In this document: positions 23,989 through 35,049 of the stretch, one piece after another
Position numbering within the stretch: position 1 is the first letter of the stretch
Layout of the letters: each line of letters opens with the position of its first letter
From: Inia geoffrensis
Lineage: Eukaryota > Chordata > Mammalia > Artiodactyla > Iniidae
Direction: 5' to 3'
NCBI GenBank assembly: GCA_036417435.1
Contig: CM070904.1
Coordinates: 17,404,835-17,468,834 of the forward strand
Length of the DNA stretch: 64,000 nt
Notes under the pieces: model-generated
Databases searched by the model: none
Told to the model about the DNA's origin: nothing
What the model saw: the letters and a program-made list of their open reading frames with translations, nothing else
Position numbers and translations under genes: made by a program

Positions 23989-25489
23989 AAACTCTGGACC
24001 AGACATTTAAGCCCTCTGGATTTCCATTACCTCACTGATACTATAAGGGAGTTAAAGTAGATGTCCTCCAAAGTAATTGCCATTCTCCAAATAATACCAA
24101 TTGAGGTCAAAATGTGAAGAGTTCCCACATCTTCAAGACATTACATTTGGCTTCTGGCATACATCTCAAACTAGTCCTGGCTCTACACAGTCTATTCCAG
24201 ATCTTTCTGTGAAGGATGAGTTGCAAATCTCACTGGTGAGAATATAAGGCATTTATTGGGGTAAAATAGTGCCTTTATAATCAATTGTCCATGATTCATT
24301 CCCTCCCTGCCCTTGCATTTCCACTTCAACTCTATTCTGTGGCATCTGTATAAGTGGATTCTTTTTGGCTCAGTCATATTCTCTTTCTTGCAAGCACGCT
24401 TGTGTACATACATATTAAAGATAAGATAGAAATTTATCCTCAAGCCTTGAGTCTAGGTCAGTTGTGCCAACTCATCGTTAGTCCAGATACATGCACTGTT
24501 GGACAAAACATGTACAAGGCTATTGTACAAGTGATACTTTCATACCTAAATGTACAGATTCTCCATGTACAGGATTGGGGTACAGGACCCTATGTGGGGA
24601 GGAGTCATGATTAGCAGGACAGGGTCTGGGTTAACTAAGTACTGGACCAAAATCATCTGGAGAACCACCAAAACCTCACCGTTTCCTCTGATAACTTACA
24701 TGTGGCATTTTACATAAAATATGTGAACGTGACTCAAAAGTACTTCCATAAGACATTCTTTAGCTCTCAGTTAACAACAATATATGTCATCTAGGGACAG
24801 ATACAATTGTGAGAGGAAAGTTCCAGAACCCCAAGAGGAGAAGGTTGAACCCATTTCCACATTACTAATACACTACTTAAATAGGTAGTGCCCTATTTCT
24901 CATTTTAAATATCACCAGGGGACATTTTAATGGCTTTAGATACCTTTAAAATGTATTTTAGTTCTTTCTTTTCTATAAACTGCACATACATTTTGGGGGA
25001 AAATGGACTCACCTTATTTAAGTCATAAAGAATAGAAAAGGATGGCCTATTTTAAAATAAATGTTTGAAAGCTTACTTTAGTAATTTGGATACTGTGATA
25101 AATTGGGCAAAACATTAAATCATGAAGCTAATTGTGGGCTTTATCTCAATTCTATTCCTAATTTCGTATATCTCAAAGACCAAAATATACATATAACCTT
25201 CATCATCCATCTTAAATAGATCTCATTAGTTTCCTTTTAAGGCAATTATTATGTTTTATATTCATTCGCTCAACAAAAGAATACTAGGATCTCCTACTAT
25301 ATTTTCCTAAAACTGGCATCAACATGTATTTGTGGGACACTGCCCAACTACAGAGGGTTCCATTTACATTCACAGTCATTGTAGATTTGTTTATTTATTT
25401 TAGCAATTTTCCGGCAGATGACAGAAAAGCATCATTTTGAAGGAATAGCTGTTTCTAGATTGTACAAATGTACCACTCTCTTAAGACAA
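23989..25489. other. No recognised feature
   Basis: Unique sequence. The small frames at 24192-24443 (minus) and 24354-24614 (plus) overlap one another and have no recognisable domain. Confidence 0.45.
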
Positions 25490-26281
25490 TTCATATTTTT
25501 TCCTCTTTCCTCAAATATGCAATACCTCCTCCCTCATCTTTACTTTCACCAGATGGCATTCCTTCACAGAGAAAATCAGCCATCAGAATAGTGCTATCTC
25601 ATTCTCCCAGAGCCCTGTCTATGTACCTGGCTGTTCCTATGTGCTCTGTCTTCCCTGTGATTGTGGATCAACTACCTTGTTCCACTCTCTGATCATACCT
25701 CCTTTTGAGACCTAAATTCTATCCTTTTCATCTGCAGGACAAACCTCTATCAACTGCATTTCTTTTTCTTGCATCAATCTTTCCCTCTTTGCTAGATCAC
25801 TCCCATCAATATACAGCATGCTACGACGTATTTTATTTTAAAAAAATCATTTGATTCCACGTCTCCCTTCATCCATAGCTACTGTCTCTTCCGGATGTTC
25901 TTCCTTACAACAAAGTTGCTTGGAAGAGCTGTTTCTAATTTGTCTTCTCTCATTCTTCCTTGGTTTCACTTCAGTCAAGCTTATACCTTTACTTCCCCAT
26001 GGAAACTGCTCTTATCAAGTACGATGATGACCTGCATAACACTGTAACCAACAGTCTAATTTTCAAACTTTTACTAGACACATCAGCTGCATTAACACTT
26101 TCTCCACTTGAACTCTGGGACAAGATTTTCTTATCCAGTGGCAAGGCTTTATTGATTTCTATGTTGTAATGCATGGGAAATTTATGTCTCCTGCTTGGAT
26201 TTCTCTCTTGATAACTAGATGGGTACATTCACTGGCTATTTGACATTTCTACTTGGATGTCTAATAGGCATCTAAAACTTA
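25490..26281 (+). mobile_element. Non-L1 LINE (L2/CR1-clade-like) RT remnant, 5' part
   Basis: The plus strand carries decayed LINE coding text. In the frame at 25960-26169, 'ETALIKYDDDLHN' is followed by 'LLLDTSAAL' (26068-26094). This resembles the reverse-transcriptase A motif of L2/CR1-clade LINEs, where 'LDLSAAFD' is usual and the Asp is catalytic. Upstream, 'cagagaaaatcagccatcag' and 'tgtgattgtggatcaactac' continue the same pattern. The text then breaks at a 456-bp insertion and resumes at 26752. No complete ORF survives. Confidence 0.6.
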
Positions 26282-26288
26282 ATATGTT

Positions 26289-26744
26289 GTGATGGTTAAT
26301 GTTATGTGTCAACTTGGCTGGGTTATAATGCTCACTTGTTTGGTCAGACACCAGTCTGGATGTTGTTGTTAAGGTATGTCTTTTAGAAGTGATTAGTATT
26401 TAAATGAATAAACTTTAAGGAAAGCAAATTATCCTTCATATAGTGCATAGGCCTCATCCAATCAGTTGAAGCCTTAAAAGGAAAGACTGAGGTTCTCCAA
26501 AAAGGAAGGAATTCTGCCTCTAGACTGCCTTCAGACACAACACTGCAATATCAACTCTTGCTGAAACTTCCAGCCTTCTGGCCTGCCCTGCAAATTTTAG
26601 ATTTGCCAGCCCTACAATTCCTTGAGCCAATTTCTTAAAATCTATGTATCATCTATCTATCTATCTATCTATCTGTCATCTATCTATCATCTATCTCTCA
26701 TCTCCTATTGATTCTGTTTCGCTGGAGAACCCTGACTACCGCAT
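26289..26744 (+). mobile_element. LTR-like interspersed repeat inserted in the older LINE
   Basis: The insert begins 'gtgatggttaatgttatgtg' and continues 'tcaacttggctgggttataa'. It contains 'aatcagttgaagcctt', carries an ATCT microsatellite near its 3' end, and finishes 'ctggagaaccctgactaccg'. This is a very common mammalian interspersed repeat that I recognise by text but cannot name with confidence. Its TG start and approximate CA end suggest an LTR. The 7-bp repeat 'atatgtt' flanks it at 26282-26288 and 26745-26751, and LINE text continues on the far side, so it is a true insertion. Confidence 0.7.
26648..26702. repeat. (ATCT)n tetranucleotide microsatellite
   Basis: A run of ATCT units is broken by 'gtc' and 'ctc' variants. 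It lies where the host repeat normally has an A/T-rich tail-like segment before 'cctattg', so it probably expanded from that simple sequence. Confidence 0.95.
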
Positions 26745-26751
26745 ATATGTT

Positions 26752-27060
26752 AAAGAAAAAGTTCCTGTTCTTTCCGCCAAACCTGCTCCTCCCACACTTT
26801 GCACACCTTGGTAGGCAGTATAATTTTTTTCTTTCCTGTTGTTCAGACAAAAGCAAAAAACAAAAGAGTCATCCTTGAATCTCGAATCCTCTCTTTCTCT
26901 TGCGTGCCAAATCCAAACCCAATTCATCAGGAAATTCTATCAGCTCTACCTTCAAAATGAGTCAAACTCTCAATACTTCTCTTCACACTGTCATCTGGAT
27001 TACTGAAGTTGCTTTCCCATATGAACCTTAATTTTGTACAGTCTGGCTGGCTAGACCTCA
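26752..27060 (+). mobile_element. Non-L1 LINE (L2/CR1-clade-like) remnant, 3' part
   Basis: This continues the element interrupted at 26282. The landmarks 'ccaaacctgctcctcccaca', 'gagtcatccttgaatctcg', 'tctatcagctctaccttca' and 'catctggattactgaa' follow in the order expected of the same LINE's coding region. It is disrupted by small indels. A CHR SINE follows shortly after its recognisable end. Confidence 0.6.
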
Positions 27061-27126
27061 AAGCCAACATCACACATACTGGGGGAAACAATTGAAGCAT
27101 TTCACTCAGGCAAAATGCCTATTATT

Positions 27127-27340
27127 GGGCTTCCCTGGTGGTGCAGTGGTTGAGAGTCCACCTGCCGACGCAGGGGGCATGGGTTCGCGCCCCGGTTTGG
27201 GAAGATCCCACATACCGTGGAGCAGCTGTGCCCGTGAGCCATGGCTGCTGAGCCTGCGTGTCCGGAGCCTGTGCTCTGCACAGGAGGGGCCACAACAGTG
27301 AGAGGCCCGCGTACTGCAAAAAAAAAAAAAAAAAAAAAAA
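27127..27340 (+). mobile_element. CHR-2-like SINE
   Basis: Head 'gggcttccctggtggtgcag', full body, and a tail of about 26 A, the longest SINE tail in the window. The flanks 'aatgcctattat' (before) and 'agtgcctactat' (after) form an imperfect target-site duplication. A long tail with little interruption suggests a fairly recent insertion or a later slippage expansion. Confidence 0.94.
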
Positions 27341-27589
27341 AAAGTGCCTACTATCACAACTATTATTCTGGAGGTACTGGCCAACATAATTAGATTAAAA
27401 CAAGAAATTAGAGAGAGAAAAATAAAAATTAATGGTATAAAAATACATTGTGGCATGATTGAACACGTGGAAAACAGATGATTCAACTGAAAAATTAACA
27501 TAACTACAACAAACACCAAGCACAGCATGGGAGAAAGAGCCGGGCATCATAAATTAAGAGGCACTAAGTATAATGTTGAAGAGTTAATA

Positions 27590-27748
27590 CCTAGAACCAG
27601 ACTCTTGACACTGTGGTCCTGGATAACCTTGACCTCCTTTTGCCTCTATTTTCTTACATATAAAATGGAGTGATATAAAAAGTACATCACAGTGTTGTTA
27701 AAATGAGCAAAAGAATGAATATACATTAAGCACTAGGCATACTGGTTA
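27590..27748 (+). mobile_element. MIR SINE
   Basis: The text follows the forward MIR core: 'agaaccagactcttgacact', 'ctggataaccttgacc', 'ttttcttacatataaaatgg', 'acagtgttgttaaaatgag' and 'acattaagcactaggcat'. About 160 bp of collinear similarity makes this one of the clearer MIR copies in the window. Confidence 0.75.
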
Positions 27749-29819
27749 GATATGGAAGAGTTTGCTATACGAAGTATATTGTTAGGATATTTATTATTAA
27801 TATTGAAGTAAACTATTACCAAAATTTATATGAGGTTACCCCTTTTCCAAACTGTAAATCGTTTCCCAATCCCTTCCAAATTATCTCTTCTCCCACCACG
27901 ATGATAAGCATATCCATTAGAAAGAAGTTGACAACACTACCTGAGAGCCACAAGTGGTGATATTTTCACATTATTTGGGAGTTTCAATCCACTGATTTTA
28001 TCCTTTATTTAGCGGCCCCTGGACAACCTACAGTATACGATACCAAGAAATTATTATTGAAAGACTTGGATCTATGTTGGGGAGCTCTGAAACATTTGTA
28101 CGGGGGACCACTTAAATTCACACACGTGCCCTGGTGTCCAATATCTATTCTTCATAGAAAAGTATGACACAAGATTATAACAGTCTTATACAGCAAGCAT
28201 GAGTGGAAATGACAGAATTTGCCCCCTATATATAAAGTACAGAACAAGCCTCTGAAATGTTATTAGATTAAAAACACCAGTAAGATGTCACCAGGCAGCA
28301 GTTACACAGCAAGTAATGCACCCCTCTCTGGTGCAGTCCCTTGCCTTGAACAATCCTTTCTAGATCTAAATTCTATACATCTTCTCACAGATTTCAGTCT
28401 CCTTGTGCAAACTGCTATTCATGAAACTGGAACACAGCCTTATAATTGTCCATTTATTAGTCTCATTCCCACAGCAGCCTTTGAGCTCTCAGTGGACATA
28501 TATAAATGGTTTCTCATGTTTATCTCTTATAAAACCAGAACTACTGAAATGCTTGCCACATGGAAGGCACACAAATAAACTGTGATTTACTTAATTGATT
28601 AATCAATTAATGGCATTGTGAATATATGCACGTCTTGGAGAGATTTCCTGAGCTCCTTTTCTTCATTGTACACCGAAGTTAGTAGTTAAGTACTTGATAC
28701 AAGGAAGGGTAAGTGCAAGAAAATGCTTCAGAGTAGTATGACTCAAGACCTTCCAGAATGTACTATCAATTTTCCACGTACCTCTTTTGGCTAGATTAAG
28801 CCATGATTTCAATTTTGCCTATCTACCTGTATCAGCTACTTACTGAAAAAGCTACCAGTTTAAAGCTGATTTGTTTTCTACTTGAAATAGTCATGAAGCC
28901 AATACTGGCAAATGACGAGAAGATAGGGAGGAATACCCTAATTAGCTCTTTTTCAAAATCTCAATGTGCACTCCACTGCATACCAGGGAACCAGGAACTG
29001 TAAACTGATTGACTTTTGCACTTTATAAACATTATATCCACCTTGTTACTTCTCTCTGTGACTTGGCAAAGAAAAATATATGTTCAGTAGCCATTGGGAT
29101 GGTCATTCCATGGCCACATATTTTGTAGTAGCATGCAGTCGCAAGCAGCAAAATATGATTTCAATTTTGGAAGGATACCTAGCAGTCTAATTAGCTTGAT
29201 AGTCTCAGAAGACAGAGTAAACACAAATGACTTCAACTTGACTGTTTTGTTTTCAGATTTGTGTAATGATTCCTTTTGAAGCTGTACAAAGAAAAAGCAA
29301 CAATCCTAGAATTAGAATACTACTAGGTTAAAAACTCGTTGTAATTCTCATATATTCTGGTCATTAAAATAAATACGAATGCATATATATTTACATAAAC
29401 ATATCAAGTATACAGACAGACTCATCTACACCATCTGATTTATTTCCCAATGATATCAGGTTAGGAGCCCTATTTTCACACAAACTCCACTTATGGCACT
29501 GCATATATACCATGCAAATGGTAAGTACAAAGACAAACAGGGCCCTCATTTTACGCATTAGCACAAAATTAAGGAAGGTCATACATTTGAGTGTGATAGT
29601 CCATACAAGTCTTGCTATAGAAAGGTGCAATTAAGTTTCTGGTCCTGTGCATTTGGCAAGCTTTCATCTATTCAGCTTTTGGCATTGATCCCTTAAAGGA
29701 CCTTTTAATTAATACAGACCATACTACTTTCTATTTTCATTTTAACCAGAGATCATATATACAAGGATGGACTTTAGAGGTTAACCCTTTAGAAACAACT
29801 GCTGAAAGAATAATAATGC
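27749..29819. other. No recognised gene or repeat; contains a 20-bp perfect palindrome
   Basis: Mostly unique AT-rich DNA. Positions 28591-28610 are a perfect 20-bp palindrome, 'ttaattgattaatcaattaa'. The preceding 'gcttgccacatggaaggcac' resembles an L2/MIR 3' end, but the similarity is too short to call. Confidence 0.45.
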
Positions 29820-30001
29820 ACAGGGGCACCGATTTCAAAGGTAGTTACAGAAGCAGCTGTTAGTGTAAATGTCTGGTTTAGGATGGGGCCATGGAATTGT
29901 TCAAGACCTAGCCTTACTGGAAAATTCCATGACCCCATCCTAAACCAGACATTTACACTAACAGCTGCTTCGTTATCTATCTTTGGCATCTGTGCCCCTG
30001 T
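29820..30001. repeat. Long near-perfect inverted repeat (182-bp hairpin)
   Basis: Two 79-bp arms, 29820-29898 and 29923-30001, are reverse complements of each other around a 24-bp loop. I count 71 of 79 matches and no indels. The inner 49 bp have one mismatch and the outer 30 bp have seven. I do not recognise the arm sequence as SINE, LINE or LTR. The outermost bases read 'caggggca...tgcccctg', which resembles hAT transposon termini, but no 8-bp target duplication is visible. The reading frames over it (29789-30043 minus, 29883-30074 plus) share the peptide 'PILNQTFTLTAAS' only because the arms mirror each other. Confidence 0.95.
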
Positions 30002-30760
30002 ACATTTAATTGGCCAAAGTACAGCTAGACAAACAGAGGCCAAGAGAATAATGATAAACAGAAAGAGAGTGTAAGGCCCGTTAGGAATGCAAGAGGAGAA
30101 ATTTGAGCAGAATTAAGCATCTCTCTTACTAGGAAAACAGGCTGATAATAAAGATAAATCAACAACAGGATCATAGATCACAGGCACAAGTGAGAGTTCA
30201 AGAATAGAAAAGGGCACCAAGAAAGTCAACATCTTAGATAATGATGAAGCCTTCAGATGACACAGGAAACCTCAAAGTTGATACTGGCGATAGCACTTCA
30301 AAGAAATCTGTCCCCATCTTAACTAACATGGCTTATCAGTGAGTGGAAATTTCGGGTCAGTAGCAGTGCTTTTTTTCCCTGAATCTTCCTGAAGACAGCG
30401 TTATTTCTCGACACTGACTTGGGAAATAGTGGCTCTGCATTTTGGACTTTGATACGTGCTTTGCCTGAGGTATTCAAGCACTCAGCACTTTCTTGAAGTC
30501 TCTCTCTCTCTCTCTCTCTGGACTGTGTGAGAGATTAAATATTTAGAAAAACAAGGCTAATTTTATATTATTTTCTTTGGACAGATCCTGGCAGAGTGTC
30601 AGGCACAATTTTGTATATATTAATGAATGCTATTTGATGTTAAACATATATCAGCCTCAAAAATTGCCATAACAATGTATACTGTGGAAATAAAAATTGT
30701 ACATGTCTCTGATATGTGATACAGAATGTACTCAGTATTCAATGATGTATATAAATGACA
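30002..30760. other. No recognised gene; contains a (TC)n run
   Basis: Unique sequence except for a (TC)n tract at 30499-30519. Confidence 0.45.
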
Positions 30761-30831
30761 TTAATTAAGCCCCCACTATGTGTCAGGAACTATATTAAAT
30801 GTTGGGATAAAAGATGAATGGGCTGTGTCTC
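30761..30831 (+). mobile_element. L2 (or MIR3) 3'-end fragment
   Basis: 'cccccactatgtgtcaggaa' followed by 'ttaaatgttgggataaaaga' matches the common L2-type 3' landmark ('cctactatgtgccaggcac', 'gctggggataca'). The fragment is short, so the family is uncertain. Confidence 0.5.
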
Positions 30832-30892
30832 TCTTACATCATGGCAGAACTAGCATCTGGCTAGAAAGAGGAGGATAAAGATCTGGAAGCTA

Positions 30893-31005
30893 TTGTGTCA
30901 CGACTTTCCTATAATCTTGGCAAGTGGCTTTACTTGTCTTGAACAACATTTACTCATCTCTATAATAATAGAGTTGGATTAAATTATTTTTAAAGTCCAG
31001 GTTTG
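30893..31005 (+). mobile_element. MIR SINE fragment
   Basis: 'attgtgtcacgactttcc', 'tcttggcaagtggctttac' and 'actcatctctataataatag' parallel the middle of MIR ('tgtgaccttgggcaagtcac', 'cctcatctgtaaaatg'). Confidence 0.55.
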
Positions 31006-32956
31006 AAGTAAGATTCTGAAATCTCATCCCACATTGGCAGATTTTTGAGCATGGTGATTATACGTTCTTATTAATCATCTGGTAGCATTTGGATAAACCT
31101 GGCATAAACCTAGTTTATACTAATGAGAGGAAAAAGCTCACAGCTCTTCCTCAGAAAAAACATGTGTATCTCTTAACACCTTGGACCACTGAATCAGAAG
31201 CATATATGGAATCCCTTTGGCTCCAGTCACAATGTCAAAAACATCCATTATGACAGAGAAACCTAAGTGGAAAAAAAAATAACTGAGAGGTGTAGAATTA
31301 CATTCCTCAGACAAAGCCAGACGGTTAAAGGGACAGCTGGAGAATTAAACTTGATCACTACCATGCTGAAACCCCCCCATCGTCCACAAACTGTCCCTGA
31401 GCTGAAAACACGTGGTAGAAACCTATGTCTGGCTTTTACTCAGAAACTAGGCTTTTTACAGCAGCCTAAATATGAGATCTAAAAAACTGTATTTTAGTTC
31501 ACCCAATCAGTATTCCATTCATAAAGCAACAGATGCAGTAGCTTTGGCAGAGTCATGATGATAAACAAAGGAAAATCTAGTTAAATCAAGCCAGTAATTC
31601 TTTTCAAAACTCTAGGTATATTTATGCTATTTGCATATATTGTCCTGATCACGAAAGTAACACTCCTTTATTGTAGACTATCTAAACAACCGAGAAAATC
31701 TAAAGAAAGAGATCCAATTTACTCAAACCTCACTCTGAAGAGATAACCTATTCTAGTGTCCCACCACTGTGGAGGCTCTGTCAGTATTTTCTGCTTCTGA
31801 CAATCACTTAACTCTAAGTTATGAACTTTACTGATTCATGGTCTCTGTTTCCTGACTTTTCCTGTTCCCGTCGCTCTTTGCATCTGTTTTCCATATGCTA
31901 TACATTCAGACGCCAAAAGAAAACGTAGCTGAATAACTGCCAGTTACTATTCAGCAGAATAATGCTGTGGCACAAAGCTTGCGGACAAGGCCACTTCGCA
32001 AACTCCTAGCTGGTCCACTGAAAGCCGCCTCTTCCTCAGATGCCCTTCACTGTTCCATTTAGCGGTGTTTCAAATGTGAGAGCTCTATGGCACAAAGCGG
32101 GGGGAGGCCCTTTTGTAGGGAACCACCCCTCAGAAAATGGGACGTGGCCATGGCATACACAGGGAGACATCCCAGAAAAGAGAAATTACATCTGGCAGAA
32201 GGCCTGATGGCATTAGTACTCTATGGGCAATTATTCAAGGTATTCATATAAAAAAAAATCCAATAATCGAGAATATTCTATTGTGCCCTGGTACAACAGG
32301 GACCCTCTGAATTCCCCTAAATAATACTGTGAAAGCACTCCTTTTATTGGCATCAAATGGTCATATACTAGGATTAGAAAATTCATCTCCCCTCTCAATA
32401 AAAGTTAAAGATCTTTATTTCTCCCAAACAACATGTTAAAAAAAAAAAGTGAGAGGAAAAACCTAATAATACATTGAGTAGGAAAGCATGAATAATTTCA
32501 GGTATCTGCACTTCAGTGAATAGATCAGAAGAGCTTAGTCCTGTGTCAAGGAAAACTCATACAGTCACCCAGAGTCACTACAAAGGATCATCATATCATC
32601 ATAAAATCAACTGCTGTCAACCCCGGACCATGAATGCTTTAATTATTCAGATAAAAATGTTAATTCAACACTCATTTTGAAGAATTCAGAAGAAATTTAA
32701 ATTTCAATGGCTCTCCAAGTACACACCTGTATTTACAGGGTGTTTTGTTTTTGCTGTTGTTCCTCAAAGTCTACCCTTTCCAGTCAAATTGTCTAAAGAT
32801 GATCTATTCTCCATAAATCTAGAATTTCTATTTTAATTCATGGGTGATTTAAAGTGATGCAAATATTATATCATGATCCTTTTTAATTTTTTGCAATGTA
32901 ATAATAAAATCTGTACAGGCAGTCAGTCATTTGATCAAGCAGGCTGCAACTGTTTA
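31006..32956. other. No recognised feature
   Basis: Unique sequence with no assignable repeat. The motif 'tggcacaaagc' occurs twice, near 31968 and 32089, in a locally GC-richer patch (about 31960-32170). I cannot give it a function. Confidence 0.45.
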
Positions 32957-32982
32957 AAAATAGTCAATTACATAAATCACAG

Positions 32983-33649
32983 CAAGGTCCTTTTGGACCC
33001 ACCTCCTAGAGAAATGGAAATAAAAACAAAAATAAACAAATGGGACCTAATGAAACTTAAAAGCTTTTGCACAGCAAAGGAAACCATACACAAGACAAAA
33101 AGACAACCCTCAGAATGGGAGAAAATATTTGCAAATGAAGCAACTGACAAAGGATTAAACTCCAAAACATATAAGCAACTCATGCAGCTCAATATCAAAA
33201 AAACAAATAACCCAATCCAAAAATGGGCAGAAGACCTAAATAGACATTTCTCCAAAGAAGACATACAGATGGGCAACAGGCACATGAAAGAACGCTCAAC
33301 ATCACTACTCATTAGAGAAATGCAAATCAAAACTACAATGAGGCATCACCTCACACCGGTGAGAATGGCCATCATCAAAAAATCTACAAACAATAAATGC
33401 TGGAGAGGGTGTGGAGAAAAGGGAACCCTCTTGCACTGTTGGCGGGAATGTAAATTGATACAGCCACTATGGAGAACAGTATGGAGATTCCTTAGAAAAC
33501 TAAAAATAGAACTATCATACGACCCAGCAATCCCACTACTGGGCATACACCCTGAGAAAACCATAATTCAAAAAGAGTCATGTACCAAAATGTTTATTGC
33601 AGCTCTATTTACAATAGCCAGGCCATGGAAGCAACCTAAGTGTCCATGA
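32983..33649 (+). pseudogene. L1 ORF2 C-terminal fragment
   Basis: About 220 codons of L1 ORF2 read open from inside the element to a stop at 33647-33649. Near residues 186-201 of the open frame (which itself begins in flanking DNA at 32873) is the cysteine-rich motif CX3CX7HX4C of L1 ORF2p ('[18 protein letters not shown]'). The endonuclease and RT domains are absent because of 5' truncation. Recognisable ORF2-like text ('DEWIKKMWHIYTMEYYSAI') continues after the stop, so the frame is probably ended early by a substitution. No function is expected. Confidence 0.9.
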
Positions 33650-34083
33650 AGAGATGAATGGATAAAGAAGATGTGGCACATATATACAATGGAATATTAC
33701 TCAGCCATAAAAAAGAACAAAATTGAGTTATTTTGTAGTGAGGTGGATGGACCTAGAGACTGTCATACAGAGTGAAGTAAGTCAGAAAGAGAAAAACAAA
33801 TACCATATGCTAACACATATATATGGAATCTAAAAAAAAAAAAAGAAAGAAAGAAAAATAAAATGGTCAGAAGAACCTAGGGGTAAGATGGGAATAAAGA
33901 TGCAGACCTATTAGAGAATGGACTTGAGGATACGGGGAGGGGGAAGGGTAAGCTGGGACAAAGTGAGAGAGTGGCATGGACATATATACACTACCAAATG
34001 TAAAGTAGATAGCTAGTGGGAAGCAGCTGCATAGCACAGGGAGATCAGCTTCGTGATTTGTGACCACCTAGAGGGGTGGGATA

Positions 34084-34102
34084 GGGAGGGTGGGAGGGAG
34101 GG
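34084..34102 (+). other. G-quadruplex-type motif in L1 3' UTR
   Basis: Five GGG runs separated by single bases (GGG-A-GGG-T-GGG-A-GGG-A-GGG). A second, looser run of four G-tracts lies at 33934-33957. G-rich polypurine tracts are a known feature of mammalian L1 3' UTRs. Folding here is inferred from the motif only. Confidence 0.85.
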
Positions 34103-34359
34103 AGACGCAAGAGGGAAAAGATATGGGGACATATGTATATGTATAACTGATTCACTTTGTTATAAAACAGAAACTAACACACCATTGTAAAGCAATTATA
34201 CTCCAATAAAGATGTTAAAAAATAATTTAAAAAAATTAAAATAGTCAATTAAATGAGAAGATAGTAGAAAGGACCTTCTCTCTCTTCCCAAATCCTTACC
34301 AGTCCCTAAGAACTTCTTTCAGTCAGTTCATGTGCTTTTAGCTATCTAATTTGGATCTT

Positions 34360-34567
34360 TTTTTTTTTTTTTATGAGGTATGCGGGCCTCTCACTGTTGT
34401 GGCCTCTCCTGTTGCAGAGCACAGGCTCCGGACGCGCAGGCTCAGCAGCCATGGCCCACGGGCCCAGCCGCTCTGCGGCATGTGGGATCTTCCGGGACCA
34501 GGGCACGAACCCATGTCTCCTGCATCGGCAGGCGGACTCTCAACCACTGCGCCACCAGGGAAGCCCC
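34360..34567 (-). mobile_element. CHR-2-like SINE
   Basis: Reversed tail, GC-rich body and reversed head 'ccaccagggaagcccc'. A perfect 15-bp target-site duplication, 'tctaatttggatctt', lies at 34345-34359 and 34568-34582, the longest SINE duplication in the window. It sits in the short unique stretch between two L1 elements whose 3' ends face each other. Confidence 0.97.
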
Positions 34568-34582
34568 TCTAATTTGGATCTT

Positions 34583-35049
34583 AAAATGAGGTTTTGTATG
34601 GAACAAAATGCTGTGTTTTTTTCTTAAATCAGTTTTATCTCTAAAGCACAGGATCACACATGGTTCCTAGTAGATGGTCACGTAAATGTGTGATGAGATT
34701 TAATAAATGTCTGAAAAGTAATCCTATTCTGCAATTGCTTTTTTTTTTTTTTTTTTTGCAAAAATAAACACTTGAAGGATAAAGCAGAAACTAGTAAAAA
34801 CTAAAACCTATAGGAGGCAAGGAAACTCAGGGTAAAAGGCATCATGACCTAAAATAAAACTGTTGGGCTACTTGAAAAATTAGCCAACATTTGTCATTTT
34901 TTTCCCATGGAAAAATGACACCCAACCAAAACAAGTTAACAAAATATAAAAACTTTTTTTTATTTATGAATAACTGACTAGCTATGATTTACTTTTTCAC
35001 TCAAAATATATTAAGGTATAACAAACATGCCATGCAAAAATCTTAAGAA
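34583..35049. other. No recognised gene; T-run at 34739-34758
   Basis: Unique DNA between the SINE and the next L1. The T-run is not followed by SINE sequence, so it is simple sequence or a lost tail. Confidence 0.5.

Larger units (their letters stand above)
32971..34237 (+). mobile_element. 5'-truncated L1 LINE with intact target-site duplication
   Basis: This is the best-preserved L1 in the window. It starts inside ORF2, runs through the C-terminal ORF2 region and the 3' UTR, and ends with 'actccaataaagatgtt' and an A-rich tail. A perfect 14-bp target duplication, 'aaaatagtcaatta', lies at 32957-32970 and 34238-34251, so both ends are exact. Truncation on reverse transcription is the usual fate of L1 insertions. 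The 3' UTR holds G-rich polypurine tracts at 33934-33957 and 34084-34102. The 3' end is of cetartiodactyl type. Confidence 0.96.

Noticed and set aside
26648..26702. CRISPR-like array or minisatellite
   Set aside because: It is a simple ATCT microsatellite. There is no repeat-spacer structure anywhere in the window, and the DNA is mammalian.
29820..30001. microRNA precursor
   Set aside because: The stem of 79 bp is much longer than usual for an animal pre-miRNA and there is no evidence of a family. It is kept as a structural finding instead.
32873..33649. 258-codon plus-strand frame as a gene
   Set aside because: From 32971 it is L1 ORF2 C-terminus, and the first part is flanking DNA including the target duplication. 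It is a truncated retrotransposon fragment.
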